Assembly (NCBI RefSeq): GCF_000165425.1
Contig: NW_001798978.1
Location: 558,001 to 622,000, forward strand
DNA from: Paramecium tetraurelia
Lineage: Eukaryota; Ciliophora; Oligohymenophorea; Peniculida; Parameciidae
DNA length: 64,000 bases
Reading direction: 5' to 3'
Each line of letters opens with the position of its first letter. The first letter of the stretch is position 1. This document shows, one piece after another, positions 10,398-22,519 of this stretch. Position numbers and translations under genes: made by a program. The notes beneath the pieces were generated by a model. It made no database searches. It was not told the origin of the DNA and saw only the letters and a list, made by a program, of their open reading frames with translations.

Positions 10398-11817
10398 ATG
10401 TATTTAATTATTCTTGTAGTGCTGATTAAATGCATGCTGATTAATTTATAGTAAACAATATGAATATATCTTTAGTTACAGCACCGATTTTGATGTACAT
10501 AGAAATTGGATGAGAGTCACCACAGAATAACCAATTAATTAATGGTATTATGATGAATAATCCATTTGGACACTTGATTATCCTCCTTTGTTTGCTTATT
10601 TGGAATATCTTTTTGGCAAAATAGCAATATTGCTCGGAATTGACTTATACAATATCACAGATTCATTGGTCTGGTTCTAAAGAATTACTGTAATAGTATC
10701 GGAGTTTCTATACTTTTTTGCAGTCAAAAAGCAATAAAAATCATTTACAAAATAATTCATTGATATGATTCCTTTCGGATGCCTACTAATTGATAGTATC
10801 AATATTGTTATACTTAGATATACATTTCTAATACAATGGATTCTTATATGGTATTTTGTTGTTTATTTGTTATAAATTACAACAATAACAATATCTACAA
10901 GCCTCTCTATTGTACGTTATATTGCTTAGCTTTAAACACATATACATCTACGTATTGCCAGCTTTTGGAGTTATTTTGTTGAAGAATTGTCAAATTAAGC
11001 AAATCATCTCAATAGGGATTTTATCAGCATCATTGCTACTAGTCATCTTTTTACCTTTTTATTAGGACATCTTTTAAATATTGAAAAGGTTATTTCCTTT
11101 TCAAAGAGGACTTGTTCATGCTTATTGGGCTTAAAACTTTTGGAGTATATATTGTGCAGCAGATAAAGTTTTAGGAGCTATCCTTAAAATCAATAAAGCT
11201 TCAACTGCTTCTGGTGTTGTTTAAGAAACAGTGTTTAATGTGCTGCCTTCAATAGGGAATATAACAACTTTAATAATTATTGGATCTTTGTGTTTGGTAT
11301 CAAATTAATAAATGTTAGTTGTTGTTTAGAAAAAAGTACAAGAATGTGTATGACATCTTCACAATATCTTCTTTAATATTCTTCAATTTTGGGTATCATG
11401 TTCATGAGAAAGCTGTAATGATTCCAATAATTTTACAATTTGTATAAATGAAGAACCCAAACTTAATGTTTATGGCTTCATTTATAAACGGCATAGCATT
11501 GTTGCCATTGATTCCTACTTCATATGGTAATGATGATAATTAATTTAGAATAACCAATACTAATAATTTTGCTAATTATCTTTCATACAGTATTTTATGC
11601 TGAATATTAAATCACATTAAACAATGCAGAAAAATTATATCTATATGCTGGAGGCCTGGTTATTTTTTACGATCGTTTCCTCCATCATTTGATTTTTGAA
11701 GGGAGATTAGAATTTTTGCCCTTGATTACATATTCCTTATATGGTAGTTTGTTTAACTAATACTGGCTCATAAAGTAACTAAGACAGAAAGATGATTATT
11801 ATGTAAAATTGTGTTGA
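10398..11817 (+). CDS. ALG8: ALG8 dolichyl-P-Glc alpha-1,3-glucosyltransferase
   Basis: 442 residues, introns 10451-10475, 10796-10817, 11297-11318 and 11527-11548. ALG8 adds the second glucose to the lipid-linked oligosaccharide in the ER lumen. Diagnostic blocks: YYSTDFDVHRNW in the first lumenal loop (ALG8-type; ALG6 has a different motif), QWYYDEQSIWTLDYPPLFA, IHFQYNGFLYG and FGYHVHEKAVM. Many hydrophobic segments span the whole length, as in GT57 enzymes. Introns 2-4 are needed to join these blocks. The stop lies 30 bp before the next start codon, on the same strand. Confidence 0.93.
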
Positions 11818-11847
11818 ATTATATCAATATTATAAATATTTATAAAA

Positions 11848-13649
11848 ATGAAATCTCGCTACATTCAGATTGATAAATATATGATAGACACCCAAAAATA
11901 ATTGGGCAAAGGAAATTGCGGAACTGTTTATTTGGGATTCTATGCTAAAGGAACTGGAGACGAAAAAATCTTTTTAGCCATTAAGGAAATACCTGTAAAA
12001 GCTTCACCTGAAGTAACGGTATCGCTTTTACAGGAAATCAATGTGTTGAGAAAAATAAATCACTCAAATATTGTAGGCTTTATAGATGCAAAAAAAAATG
12101 AAGAATTTATGTATTTGGTTACGGAATACTGTAATCAAGGAGCATTAGATGATTTTATTTTGAATCACAATCTCTCAGAAGAAGATGTCGTTGTATTTTT
12201 CAGATAAATTGCAGCAGCTTTCAAATATTTAGTCAGCAAAAAGATTATTCATAGAGACATTAAACCATAGAATTTACTATTACATAATGGATAAGTAAAA
12301 GTCGCTGATTTTGGATTGGCTAAGGTCATGGATCAATCGAATTAGAGTGGAAAATTTTAAACTTTTAGTGGTACTCCAGTTTTCATGTCTCCCCAAATAA
12401 TTAAATAAGAATCCTATAATAGTTTAAGTGATATGTGGTCCTTGGGAGTTACATTCTATTTTATGTTATTTAGAGAGTATCCATGGGAGGAGGTCAACCC
12501 ATTGAAATTATTAAAGAAGATTCAATAAAAAAGTATAAAAATACATTAATCTTTAGTTGACAATCTCATTCCAGAAGGGTGTACACTGTCAGAACCCACT
12601 AAGGATTTGTTAAGAAGAATGTTGGTAATAGATGAAAACAACAGAATTTCATGGTAGGATTTCTTCAATCATAAAGCAATCAAAATTGAACAGGATCCAT
12701 AATACACATTATCAACATAAGATTCAGTTGAGGATTTGACATTGAATAATTTTGTACTTTAAAGTGGAAGTCTTAGTTTATCAGACAAGGAACAGGATGA
12801 AATGTAAGAATATGGAAGAAGATAAACATTGTAAAGATAATTTATATTTATAGGAATTACTTGGCACATTAAAATATTTTGAATAGAGCCAGAAAAGCTA
12901 AAGATCATCTAGAATTTGAAAAATCGATTGGATATTATTTCCTATAAGTGGCCAAGGAGTTGGAAAGTTAAAAAAAAATTGATTCTGTTAATCTGATACC
13001 TGAAGATTTATATATCAAATGCATGTTTCTTCTTTACAAAAGAATTTACTGTGTTTTTTCATCCTTAAATTAGATGCTATTGTTTGATTGTAATGAGGCT
13101 GGCATCATTGAAATTGATCCCCAAGATTGGCTAGAATTGATGACATCTGAATATCACTAAAATGATTTATAAAAAATTAGATAGAGTACTTAAAGGGATT
13201 TTGATATTTCTAGAAAAGAATTCATCAAATGGAAAGAGTAACTATATGATGCCTAATTTCAATTGGAAAAGTTCTCTATCATAGAGAGAGGAGATGCTTA
13301 CAAGGATAACAGTATTGAAGAAAATGAATACTTGATTATGGCGATAAATGATAATTTTAAAGAATTGTTTTTAATTTTAGCTCAGCAATTAGAACCCATT
13401 TATCAATAGATTTTAGAAACTCAAAAGCCTATTAATAAACACCAAATATACAATGAAAAGAAGATAGATACAATATTTGTATACGATCTAATAATATTCT
13501 TATGTTTCAGAAATATTGTCAAAAAACCATAAATGGATTGTTGCATACAAATTAATTTTTAGAAATACTATGAAGATAGGAAAAGAATTGAGGAAATAGA
13601 AATCTTGCATAGAATTTAGAAGTAGTATCAAGCTTGGAAAAAACATTGA
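11848..13649 (+). CDS. ULK/ATG1-like Ser/Thr protein kinase
   Basis: 592 residues, intron 12831-12853 (23 nt). N-terminal kinase domain (about residues 10-275): glycine loop LGKGNCGTVY, VAIK-type Lys in LAIKEI, HRDIKPQNLLL, DFGLAK, SGTPVFMSPQ in the activation segment and the WSLGVTFYFML helix. The GTPxxMSPQ motif and domain order resemble ULK/ATG1 kinases. A helical region of about 300 residues follows with no domain I recognise; it may be the microtubule-interacting (EAT-like) half, but this is inference. A role in autophagy or ciliary signalling would fit the family. The ATG is preceded by only 30 bp from the ALG8 stop. Confidence 0.88.
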
Positions 13650-14239
13650 CTTCATAATTTGTTTATAATTTATTTTGTTTTCTGATGATCAAATCTAAAT
13701 CACCTACTTTTTAGTCGGACAAAAATTAAAGTTTTTTTGGATTGTATATCTAAAATAATATTTTAATTAATTTAGATGTGGATTATACAAGAGCAAATAT
13801 TTTAATTTTTATTAATATACTAATATTTTAATTATTTTAATATTAATAAAAACAATTAGAAATCAATCCTTTGTGTAAGATGTGTTATATCAAAATTCGT
13901 TTGGAATGTTTCTCTGAATGTTTTGCAAGTTCAATAATAATTTAGGAGCAGATAACTTTGCTGTGGATGAATAAATTCATTTAATATTACAAATGATTTA
14001 AGAAATATTTGAAATGTTAAAATTAATGTTTATTGATTTTTAAAGTAAAAATTCCTAAGAGAAAAAGGAATACACCCTTGCCTTCTCAAAAGAAATGAAC
14101 TCACACAAAATATTAACATAAATTATAGTCGAAATATCATATAATTTTTTATATTTTATATTTATAAAACATTATCATTGCTATTTATATTATTTACAAA
14201 TCTTCATTTTAGCTAATTAATAGTAATTCGCAATTAATT
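13650..14239. other. AT-rich spacer with one doubtful ORF
   Basis: Nearly pure A/T around 13760-13860. A plus-strand frame opens at ATG 13918 and runs 131 codons to 14313, overlapping the start of the next gene by 74 bp in another frame. Its first 70 codons look protein-like (a LILQMIQEIFEML stretch), but it has no recognisable domain and no intron, and chance frames of this length occur in such DNA. I see no RNA gene. Confidence 0.3.
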
Positions 14240-15247
14240 ATGACTTTTTAAAAGGCATTCGTAATTGCTAGTTTTAAGTATTAATCATTCATTTTAATAT
14301 TTACGTCTCATGAGTACATTACAAACTTCGATTTCCTCATCCAACCATCAGTAGTCCTAAAAGATAAAGAATACCAAAATGGTGCATAAGCTCATAACTA
14401 AATAGAAAAGTTAGCTTATTTAACCAAGTAATCATATATTGGATCTTCTTAATTAGATTGTCCTGATCTAATAAAGCAAGAGGATAAGTTATACAAAATT
14501 ACTTATTTAAAGAGAGTTGCAGAATCAGATTAAAAAAGTAGATATAAATGCCAAACATTGGGAGCATTATTAATAGACAAATTGCTAAAAAAGAGTTAAA
14601 TTTTAGAAAGGAAGTACAATAATGAATTCTTTGAATGTAGACTATCTTTCCTTAATTAAAAAACTGAAACTTAGAAAGAATGTTATTTGGAATATGATTA
14701 AATCATGAATTTTTATGATCAATTACCCTTAGAGATAATAACAGAAAAAAATAGAAACTAGTTTCAAAATACTATTAAAAATCCATATGAATGTTGGAAT
14801 TTTTAATTTACTTAAGGGAGGTTGGTTGGAATAATCAAAAAAATGAATTATGATTTTCTTAGATTGATGGGCATAAACGAAGAAATTTTAGACGTTTATA
14901 TACAAAATGAGAATTAAATTCCAATGTGTTGTGATATTTAATAGTTCATACGACTAAGAGATGGAATTTACTATAATTCCAGTTTAATAAATTTTCAAGG
15001 TGAAATTTTCGAATCTTAAATAGAAATAAAAAAATTCCTCCAAACAAATTCCTGTGTACAGATATCTAATTACTTTATATATTTTATATACAACTGCGAT
15101 AGAAGTAAATTGAATGTTAATAAAATTGAGAATAATTACTTAACATATTTTTAATAATCAACGCTACCTTTACTATCATAAATTTCAATTCACAAATCAA
15201 GAATTACAAAGCCCTGCAATATAAAACCGATAAGAGATTTTTAATGA
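14240..15247 (+). CDS. Hypothetical protein, intronless
   Basis: 335 residues in one uninterrupted frame, which is well beyond the chance length for a TGA-only code. I recognise no family. It is rich in Gln, Asn, Ile and Tyr, with several Cys (CPDL, RYKCQTL, ECR, PMCCD). A segment near residue 195 (YDFLRLMGINEEIL) faintly resembles the start of a PAS domain. No signal peptide beyond a weak hydrophobic N-terminus (FVIASFKYQSFILIF), so membrane association or secretion cannot be excluded. The downstream 545 bp holds no clear gene. Confidence 0.6.
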
Positions 15248-15793
15248 GAAGGTTATTTATTTATTAATATCATAATTTAATATTAATTAATTTCTGATAA
15301 TCATATTTAATTGTAAATTCTGATTTTTTTTATTTATATATTTAGAAAGTAAATTATCACAAACTGTAATATTTCGATCTTTAGGATTTAGTATTTGTCC
15401 ATAATATATTTATGAAAGATACAATTAGAATTGGAAATTTGGTTGATAAATCAAATAATATTTAATTCTCAAAAATTATTGTCCAACAAGCAAACGTTTT
15501 TCTGTATTTTTATCAGGATTTTTTTCTAAATAATCTAAAACTTGTTTAATTATACTTTATCTCTCACATCTTAATCTTTCATTAAAGTTAAATGTTTTTA
15601 CATTTTTGCTTATTATAGTTTACTAACTTCTTAATCCTTGAAAAAATTGGTATCATTATGAGTGATAGAAAAAAAAATAATATATATTTTCCTTAATGTA
15701 GGCATTATATCTTATTTATGGAAACTCTGATTTATCTTGAAACATTAGAACTCAGAGAAGCAAACAAAAAGACTTAAAAAATAATAATATTTA
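15248..15793. other. AT-rich spacer, possible gene relic on the minus strand
   Basis: Two minus-strand frames between about 15760 and 15300 look protein-like (NFFKDQEVSKLQQAKMQKH, then LDYLEKNPDKNTEKRLLVG) but lie in different frames with no intron that joins them. This may be a frameshifted relic or chance. Nothing else is recognisable. Confidence 0.25.
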
Positions 15794-16578
15794 ATGTTTT
15801 AATTGAGGAATTATATATATAAATTTTCAAAGCTTTAAAACTATACTCAATAATTAAGAGAATCCTTCAACAGGAACTAAAAAAACTTTGCTTATGCCTC
15901 ATAGATCCCTTAGGAGTGGAATGAAGAAAAATTTTAAGAGTTTTTTGATCCTTAGACATAATATATTAAAAAAGGTAAAGCACAAACATTATTTCTAGTT
16001 CATTTTGTAATAGATTCACTAAATAGATTTAATGGAAGAGCCTTTATTGAGATGGAGTCAGAAGATGCGGTGAAAGAATTTATGAAAAAGTTTTAAGAGA
16101 ATAAATTAGAAGAGTAGGATGCTCAAACCAAAATTTCAATAAATCCTTTAGTTTTAAAAATATACAGAAAACCATTAGATTAGGAAAAAAGAGAAAAAAA
16201 AAAAACATTTTTAACAGGATTACCAAGAACAATAAAAAATGAAGAATTGCTTGAATTAGTTAAGGACTTTGGTGAGATAGAGAATATTGAGATTTTAAAA
16301 GATAAAAAAGGGGAGTTTAGTAGAGGATAAGCAATAGTAGTTTTTAAAAATGAGGAAGATGCAAGAAAATTTAAGTATTTTGCTAATGGAAAGTAATATA
16401 TGGGAAAAAAGATTCAGTATATAATATTATAAATGATCATAGAATTGAGTTACGATCTTTGAGAGAGGAGAATGAAGAATAAATTAATGAAAATGAGTAA
16501 TAAAATTAAGGAGAAAGAAAAGATGATTAATAGAAAGTAGATTACAGTAATCTATAAAAGATGTTAGATACAGAGTGA
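15794..16578 (+). CDS. RNA-binding protein with RRM domain, possibly mitochondrial
   Basis: 252 residues, intron 16417-16442 (26 nt). The clear RRM covers about residues 130-210: KTFLTGLPRTIKNEELLELV (RNP2 region), then FSRGQAIVVF (RNP1 region, with Ile-Val where aromatic residues are usual) and the closing MGKKIQ. A second, weaker RRM-like unit precedes it (TLFLVHFVIDS, FNGRAFIEME). The N-terminus (FQLRNYIYKFSKLQNY) is basic and amphipathic with no acidic residue until Glu 27, which suggests mitochondrial import. The tail is Glu/Gln-rich. A role in organellar or general RNA handling is inference. Confidence 0.8.
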
Positions 16579-16662
16579 TAAGTAGATATATGTTTTTGAT
16601 TTGTGGTAATTCAAAAATTATAAAGAAATTCCCAGTTATTTAAAAACAATATAAAATACTTT

Positions 16663-17198
16663 TCATAAGTCCTATTTTTTTTCTTTTCTCACATAAATTT
16701 CACACTTGGTGAATTCCTTGATTGAAAAGTCGTTTTTATCAGTGTCCCAATTTTTGAGGCTAAATTCAACCATAAACTCATTCACAGACATTTTCACATG
16801 GTACTATTTATGAACTAATAAAATACAATCATATTTATGGTATTGAATTCAACATTGCTTCCTTGATATATTAATCTCTCGAAGAATTAATCTGTGTTGC
16901 AAAATTTCTAATAATGGCTTTCAAAGAATTCCAACCCAATCTATTTAATGATGGGACGAGTTATGACATCATAATGAGGATCGTTTAAGGTTTTAAACAT
17001 TTTTGCCATTTCCTCAGTAATCCCATAATCAACTTTTCCATAATTTGTAGTGCCTTCGCCTCCTTACAAATTCTCTATTGGTTATTCTACTTCTTCGAAT
17101 TCAATAGGCATTTTTGTCCATTCAATTCCATCTTCAAAGACAGTTTCTACTTCGCTAACTGCAAAATAAACTAGTATATTGAAGATAATAAATTTCAT
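16663..17198 (-). CDS. Secreted hypothetical protein
   Basis: 170 residues, intron 16804-16826 (23 nt). A signal peptide is evident (residues 1-15, FIIFNILVYFAVS core). The mature part is mixed acidic with no family I recognise. A late stretch, NWDTDKNDFSIKEF, resembles an EF-hand loop that is one residue short, so calcium binding is doubtful. The stop is 84 bp from the convergent RRM gene and the start is 34 bp from the stop of the PIN1 gene upstream on the same strand. Confidence 0.7.
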
Positions 17199-17232
17199 TT
17201 ATTAATATATGGCGTTGTAATAATAATTTTCA

Positions 17233-17634
17233 TCAACCGGTTCTAAGAATGATGTGCCATCCTGAATCGCTTTTGACTGGTTGACTCAACTCTCCAACTT
17301 TTAATGCAAATGCCACATCCTCAAACTACTTTTACATTTATCCCCTTGTGAAGTCTCCTAAATCCCCGCCTTTTTAACAAGAAGAACACTATTGTAGTTT
17401 TTACATTATTAAATACTTCACTTCTCTCTTGAGCTATTTTAGCAAATAAATTTAAATTGTTTTCTACTTGGGCTCTTATTTCTCTAATTCCTTTCTCTGC
17501 ATCTGCATCAGATCTTATTGATATAAACGAAGCATGTACCTGGTGATTTATTTATCTCTAAATCTATCATAGGGGTTTCTTGATTGAGTGGATTTCAACA
17601 AGATATGTGAAGCTCTTACGGATTTTCCTTGCAT
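17233..17634 (-). CDS. PIN1: PIN1-type parvulin prolyl isomerase (no WW domain)
   Basis: 115 residues, introns 17514-17539 (26 nt, ends AAG) and 17389-17416 (28 nt). It isomerises phospho-Ser/Thr-Pro bonds. Seen: [15 protein letters not shown] with the basic residues that bind phosphate, the catalytic Cys in [14 protein letters not shown], the [15 protein letters not shown] block and the closing [12 protein letters not shown] with its conserved His. It starts directly at the catalytic domain, so the N-terminal WW domain of animal and yeast enzymes is absent, as in plant single-domain PIN1. Likely targets in the nucleus include mitotic kinase substrates. A CDK gene lies about 10 kb away with no implied link. 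Confidence 0.94.
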
Positions 17635-17742
17635 ATATAAAATAATAATTAATAATTCAAAATTTCATTCATTTTATATATGTTATGATTGAGTAGTATA
17701 TATTAAATTGTTGTACTAATACCATGTAATAGAATAATATTA

Positions 17743-18876
17743 TCATAATTCTTTATTATTTACACCACCCTTTTAATATGGATTTTAATTTGGATATGTC
17801 ATTTACTAATTAAGTAATCCAATCAGCAAACTAATGTTATATTATTACCATACTTATCTTCAGTCTGCTAGCGTTTATCAATATTCTATGGTGGAGCTTA
17901 AGGAGGATGGGCTTTTTTATTCTCTTCTGGCTGTAAGGATTGTATTAAATCTATTTATTAATTTAAAAACAATACCTTTAATTGGAACCTTTTTATTTGG
18001 AGCTCTAGCCCATTGAATCTTGCATATGACGTCCTTTATTATTATATTATTATATAATGCATTAACAGCAGTTTCTGCATCTTTTCTTTTTGCAAAATTG
18101 ATGAAACAGCTTTGACCATGTTCCATTATTTTAATTGAATTTAGTTTTCCATATTTCGAAAATAAATGTCTATTAAATATTCAATTATACTTTAAATCTG
18201 ATTCCTTGATGTCATTTGTCATGTGGGATATATAAAGACTACTAATTTTAGGATCATCAGGTGGCAACAATCCTTTTGCCTCAAACTTTTCCTTGTATAA
18301 TAGGTCAATATCTTAAGGATTTTCTAAGGGCTCTGCATAAATTTGATTGGCAGGTTCCGATTTTCCATCATTTAATTGATTATTTACATCAGCTAATCTT
18401 GGCTCTTTTAGGATTTGATCCAACATAGGTAGAGGTGTATCATATGGTAGAATCAACCTTTCAATTTGACGATTGGCTTATTCAGCCCAATAGTCCCTGT
18501 TTGCAGTATGTTCAGGGATTTCGATTTTTTAATCTCCTAGAAATTTATCTCTAGTGCATATTCCCATATTAAATTCCAAGTCTTTAAAACAAGCTTAGCA
18601 AATGTTTTTAATTTTGCCACAAGTTTGACAAATTTCAGTCTATTTCTATCTTGAATTATTCCCAGGCTTCCACTTAAAGGTTGTGAATGGTCTTGCACAG
18701 ATTCTACATTCTTTTCCAAATCTATCCTTGAGCTGGAAATTTATTAGTTAATTAATGTATACCATTCTGATATAAGGATTTTCACCAAGGCAATTATTAC
18801 AAACAATTGGAAAGTCAGTCTCCTCCCAAGCCAATTTACTTATGTCCTATTTTAAAGCGTGTCCTCTTTCTGCCAT
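17743..18876 (-). CDS. RBM22: RBM22/Ecm2 splicing factor
   Basis: 344 residues; introns 18733-18762 (30 nt), 18170-18190 (21 nt), 17951-17975 (25 nt) and 17831-17853 (23 nt). RBM22 contacts U6 snRNA in the activated spliceosome. Seen: the diagnostic N-terminus ([20 protein letters not shown]), [28 protein letters not shown] and the [20 protein letters not shown] zinc-binding block. A C-terminal RRM follows ([29 protein letters not shown]). The C-terminus keeps a YPNQNPYQKGG motif like the YPSMDPQ repeat. The central CCCH finger of human RBM22 (about 30 residues with HxC...C...C...H) is not present; the region instead is helical and acidic. Family length is usually about 420. Confidence 0.93.
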
Positions 18877-18917
18877 TTAAAATTAAATTATATAATTATT
18901 TTTAATATGTATATATA

Positions 18918-20491
18918 TCATTTTTTCTTTAAACTAGACTTTTGCTTTTTGTGATTACTTAATAGTAAAGTAGAAGTTGGTTTTAATTATTAATTTTATT
19001 ATTTCTCCAAATATTATATCACGTATTTCATAAACTATTGATTCTAACGTTGTTATTATTCTTGAGCATCTTCTAATTTATGAACCAATTTTTCTATGAT
19101 CTAGGAGTCTGAATTTGTTTTTGCAGAATCTCTTTATTTTTCAACTCTCATTTTGATTTCACTTATCTCCAATTATAATTTTTCACTTCTCTTTCTCTCC
19201 TCCTGAACCTCAATATTTAAAGAACTGACTTTTGGATTGTTGGAGTGTTATTCATTTATTAATTATTATATTTCCCTTGTTAGATAAGAGTTCTCATCCC
19301 TCAAAGTCTATACAAGTATTTTAGTATTCTCATTTTCTTTGTTTACTTAATCAGCTTCTCTAAAGTTAATACAATTTTTACCTTTATTTAAAGTCCAATT
19401 GTTGTGTTAATCCAGAAATACATTCCTTTAACTCTTCAATCACTTATTTTAATTGTACAATTGTGTTCTTTAATTAATCAATTTCAATTTTGTATGATTG
19501 ATCAATTTCTTGGATTTCTTTCAATAATGGAATTTGACAATCTGAAGTTCTTGAACATTAAGTTAATTATCTCTATGGAGGAATGTTCTCTAATTGACTG
19601 AAAATGTTGGAGTCTCCTTTTTCCTTTTTTGAATACATAGATATGTGTCTATTATTGTAATCTAAATTTGAATTGTTTAATTGCAATGGTTATATTTGCT
19701 TGGTAGATTGAGTCTTGAGAAAGTTCTTGACTCTCATTTCTATTTTGTCTATTAATTAATGTGTCGTTTCCACTCCAGCATCTCTCAACATAAATTTTAA
19801 CAGATTATAATTTTAATATCATTATAATTAGTGTTTCTCTTCCAATAATCTTAGCTCCTTCTCCAAACGATTTATTTCGATCTCTTATTCTGTAATAAGA
19901 TTGGTGGCTTCCTCCTCAATTCTATAACGCTCCTTCTTCTCCTCCTGAAGTTCCTTCAATAACTTAGTTAATATTTCTCTATCTAAATAAGTTAATAATA
20001 TTACTATTACATCACAGCATCACAAGCTGAATGATCTTCCTTTCCTAAAATATCATATTCTATTTACTTTCAATATTTGCTTTAATTTAATTTAACTTTT
20101 CCAAAATTTCACAGCACCATTCTTCAATATTGGTTACTTGGCTTTATTCAATATTATCATTGAATTCAATTAACTCTTTTAACAATTTCTATAGAGTTTC
20201 CATGATCTTATCATCTTTATCCTCAGTCTATTGTTTGGCCACTCTGATATTATTGCTGAATAATTTAGTAGCACTACTATTAAATAAGTGATCAAACCTG
20301 TAGCTCTTTTGTAGTTTAGGAGGAATTTTAGTTTCTTTACTCTCCTTCAATAAAGGCGATTAAGATTCGTCAACTTTCACAGTTTTCTATTTATTCAATT
20401 TATTCAATTCAGATGGATTTGAGAATAAGCCAGGTTTAATATTTGGGCTTAATCCTGGTGATTTGTAGATTGGACTCTTTCTTCTATTCAT
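18918..20491 (-). CDS. Coiled-coil protein interrupted by one in-frame TGA
   Basis: 500 codons plus stop; introns 20045-20067 (23 nt), 19979-20004 (26 nt, ends ATAG) and 19360-19381 (22 nt). N-terminus Pro/Ser-rich (RRKSPIYKSPGLSPN), then long heptad-like Glu/Lys/Leu segments (EEKKERYRIEEEA, LQLEISEIKMRVEKQR) and a basic tail ending in LKKK. Such architecture suits a centrosomal, basal-body or axonemal scaffold, but no family is recognised. The frame is open and consistent throughout except for a TGA at 19819-19821, between RLLEEKHQLQ and YQNYNLLKFM. No GT lies nearby on this strand to make an intron. Options: nonsense mutation, readthrough, sequence error, or two adjacent genes. Confidence 0.75.
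19819..19821 (-). other. In-frame TGA inside the coiled-coil gene
   Basis: Seen directly: on the minus strand the codon after CAC TAA TTA TAA is TGA, followed by TAT TAA AAT in the same frame. About 180 further codons of the same coiled-coil character follow before the next TGA at 18918-18920. Confidence 0.9.
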
Positions 20492-20944
20492 TTAATATAT
20501 AAATTATATTTTAATTCATTTAAAATGCATTACATCTGTGGATTTAGATTATCATATAAATTTTATTAAGAATTTGTTGCAATATGAATATCAATTGAAA
20601 AGATTTGAACTATCATACATTCTTTGATATTCTCTATTAAATTTCTTGTTAACATTATTGTTAAAATTATTTAAAAAATCTAAGAGGGCGATATTCATAG
20701 AAATTTGTTCTTTTAATGCATTTGAATTGAGTGTCTTTATTTAAAAGATACATTTAATTGACTATTAACATTTTAGTTGAGTTATACGTTACTATCATAA
20801 CAAGATTAGATAGAAAACAGAAGAAACTGAAGGAGTCTTCAAAATAATATAAATATGAGTGTTTTAAATAACCATCATCCTTATCTAAATAATTATATTA
20901 AATATTTATATATTTGATAATAACCAAAATATTAAGTGGATAAT
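20492..20944. other. Divergent spacer, no gene seen
   Basis: 453 bp of AT-rich DNA between two divergent start codons. It presumably holds both promoters. I see no repeat, RNA gene or credible ORF. Confidence 0.6.
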
Positions 20945-22443
20945 ATGTGCAATCATCTACATCCTAGATAAGCGGAATCTTAGATGGAAATTGTATTATG
21001 CGAAGATGAAGATTGCGATTATTAATATTTACCATAATGCTTTAAATGCGCCTTTAAATAATGTAAATCACATTTTGTTAATTGTAAAACTGGTGACAGA
21101 TTTTAAGGTTCCAGAGCCTTGCTTTAATAAAAACATAATGAATTGGAAATGCAATTTTTCAATCTAAATTAGAAAATTAATCAAAAATTAGCCCTTCTAC
21201 TTCAATAAACAAAATATATTATAAATAAAGTTGAGTAGTTTTGCGATAATGGTTTTTTCGAGGACATTGTTCCGTTTAACTTTAATATAGATTATATAAT
21301 TGACGTATAGAAGGAGCTGGTCTAAGATATTGATTACAAATTTGAAGCAGTGCAAGATTATATAAATGAGTTCAACGAATCACATAATTTGTTTAAGAAG
21401 AAGGAATCAAAAAAACACCAAAAATACTCTATTATGCATGAATTTAATAATAACTTGGTTAAAGCTTTGGAGACGATTAATGATAGTCTGAAAATGGATC
21501 CTTTATCATTGTTTTCCCTTTATCAAAAAGGTTCTCATTAGCATATTTATTATAGGAAATATACTTCTAAAATAACAATAATATGATGAAGCTTACAAGT
21601 ACTTGCTCAAGGCTTTCCTCCTTAGCAAAATGTCAAAAAAGAAAGAATTAAAAAATCAAATCTTCTTAACTTTATGTGATATATATATAGCTATATTAGA
21701 AGAAAATTGCTATTTTAAAATGAAATAATACAACTTTTTAATAGAATTATAGAACTAGTACTCAAATGAATTTGATGAAAAGAAGGTTTCTATGTTTAAA
21801 GGTATTAATAGTTATTATGCTTAGCCTTTGCCGAATTCAATAGAATGGAATATAAAAATGCCATTAACAGTCTAAAAGAAATGAATTAATCTCAAATAGC
21901 TGATTAAAAGGCTTCAAAATTTTGGGGTATTTTATTTCAATGAATTAGATTTATGCTCAAGCGCAGAAAGAATTTAGACGGAAATAAAAGAATAGTCAGA
22001 ATTAAACTCATAAGAAATGTTAAAAGATTCCTTGCAAAGTTTTTCTAATTTCAATCAAAAAAAAAGTGTTCAAAATTATAATCAAACGCCTCAAACGGAA
22101 ATACCCAATCCTTTGATAAATATATTACTAGACACACTTTAAAAATATTTTACAATCACTCTTAATTAGGATGAAAATGATATAAATCTTGCTTTATTTA
22201 ATTAGAAGCAACAATATATTATTTAGCTTTAGGGAAAGTATTAAATTTAATAAATTTTAGTGAAATCCACATAGTAAATTTAAAATCTTTTCAAACAGTA
22301 AAATATTATATTTTTCAATAGTATAGGAAGATAAAGATTAACAAATAGAGAAAATTCATTAGTTAGCATTGCAAATCCTAGAGTAAGCCATCTCTAATTT
22401 ATTAAAAAAAAAAAAACCCTATAATTCGCCAAATAAGAGGTGA
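20945..22443 (+). CDS. Cys-rich and TPR-like protein
   Basis: 458 residues; introns 21531-21555 (GTT donor), 21802-21824, 21927-21948, 22238-22260 and 22298-22326. N-terminal Cys/His-rich segment (residues 2-50: CEDEDC, CFKC, QCKSHFVNC) suggests a zinc-binding module of B-box-like type. A coiled region follows, then one clear TPR unit (YQKGNILLKQQQYDEAYKYLLKA) and further helical sequence. It ends in a poly-Lys tail, KKKKPYNSPNKR. Similar zinc-plus-TPR layouts are widely expanded in ciliates, but the function is unknown. The first intron interrupts the TPR and must be removed to complete it, which supports the GTT donor. Confidence 0.78.
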
Positions 22444-22519
22444 AACAATTTTGTAGATAATTCATACTTCCGATAAATACTACTCAATAAATCAATTTAA
22501 TTATTATGTTTATATATAG

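Noticed and set aside
13918-14313. 131-codon plus-strand ORF
   Set aside because: It overlaps the next gene in another frame and shows no domain or intron. Kept only as a remark.
19819-19821. Selenocysteine at the internal TGA
   Set aside because: The site lies in a Gln/Lys-rich coiled coil with no redox context, and no selenocysteine insertion element can be recognised by eye.
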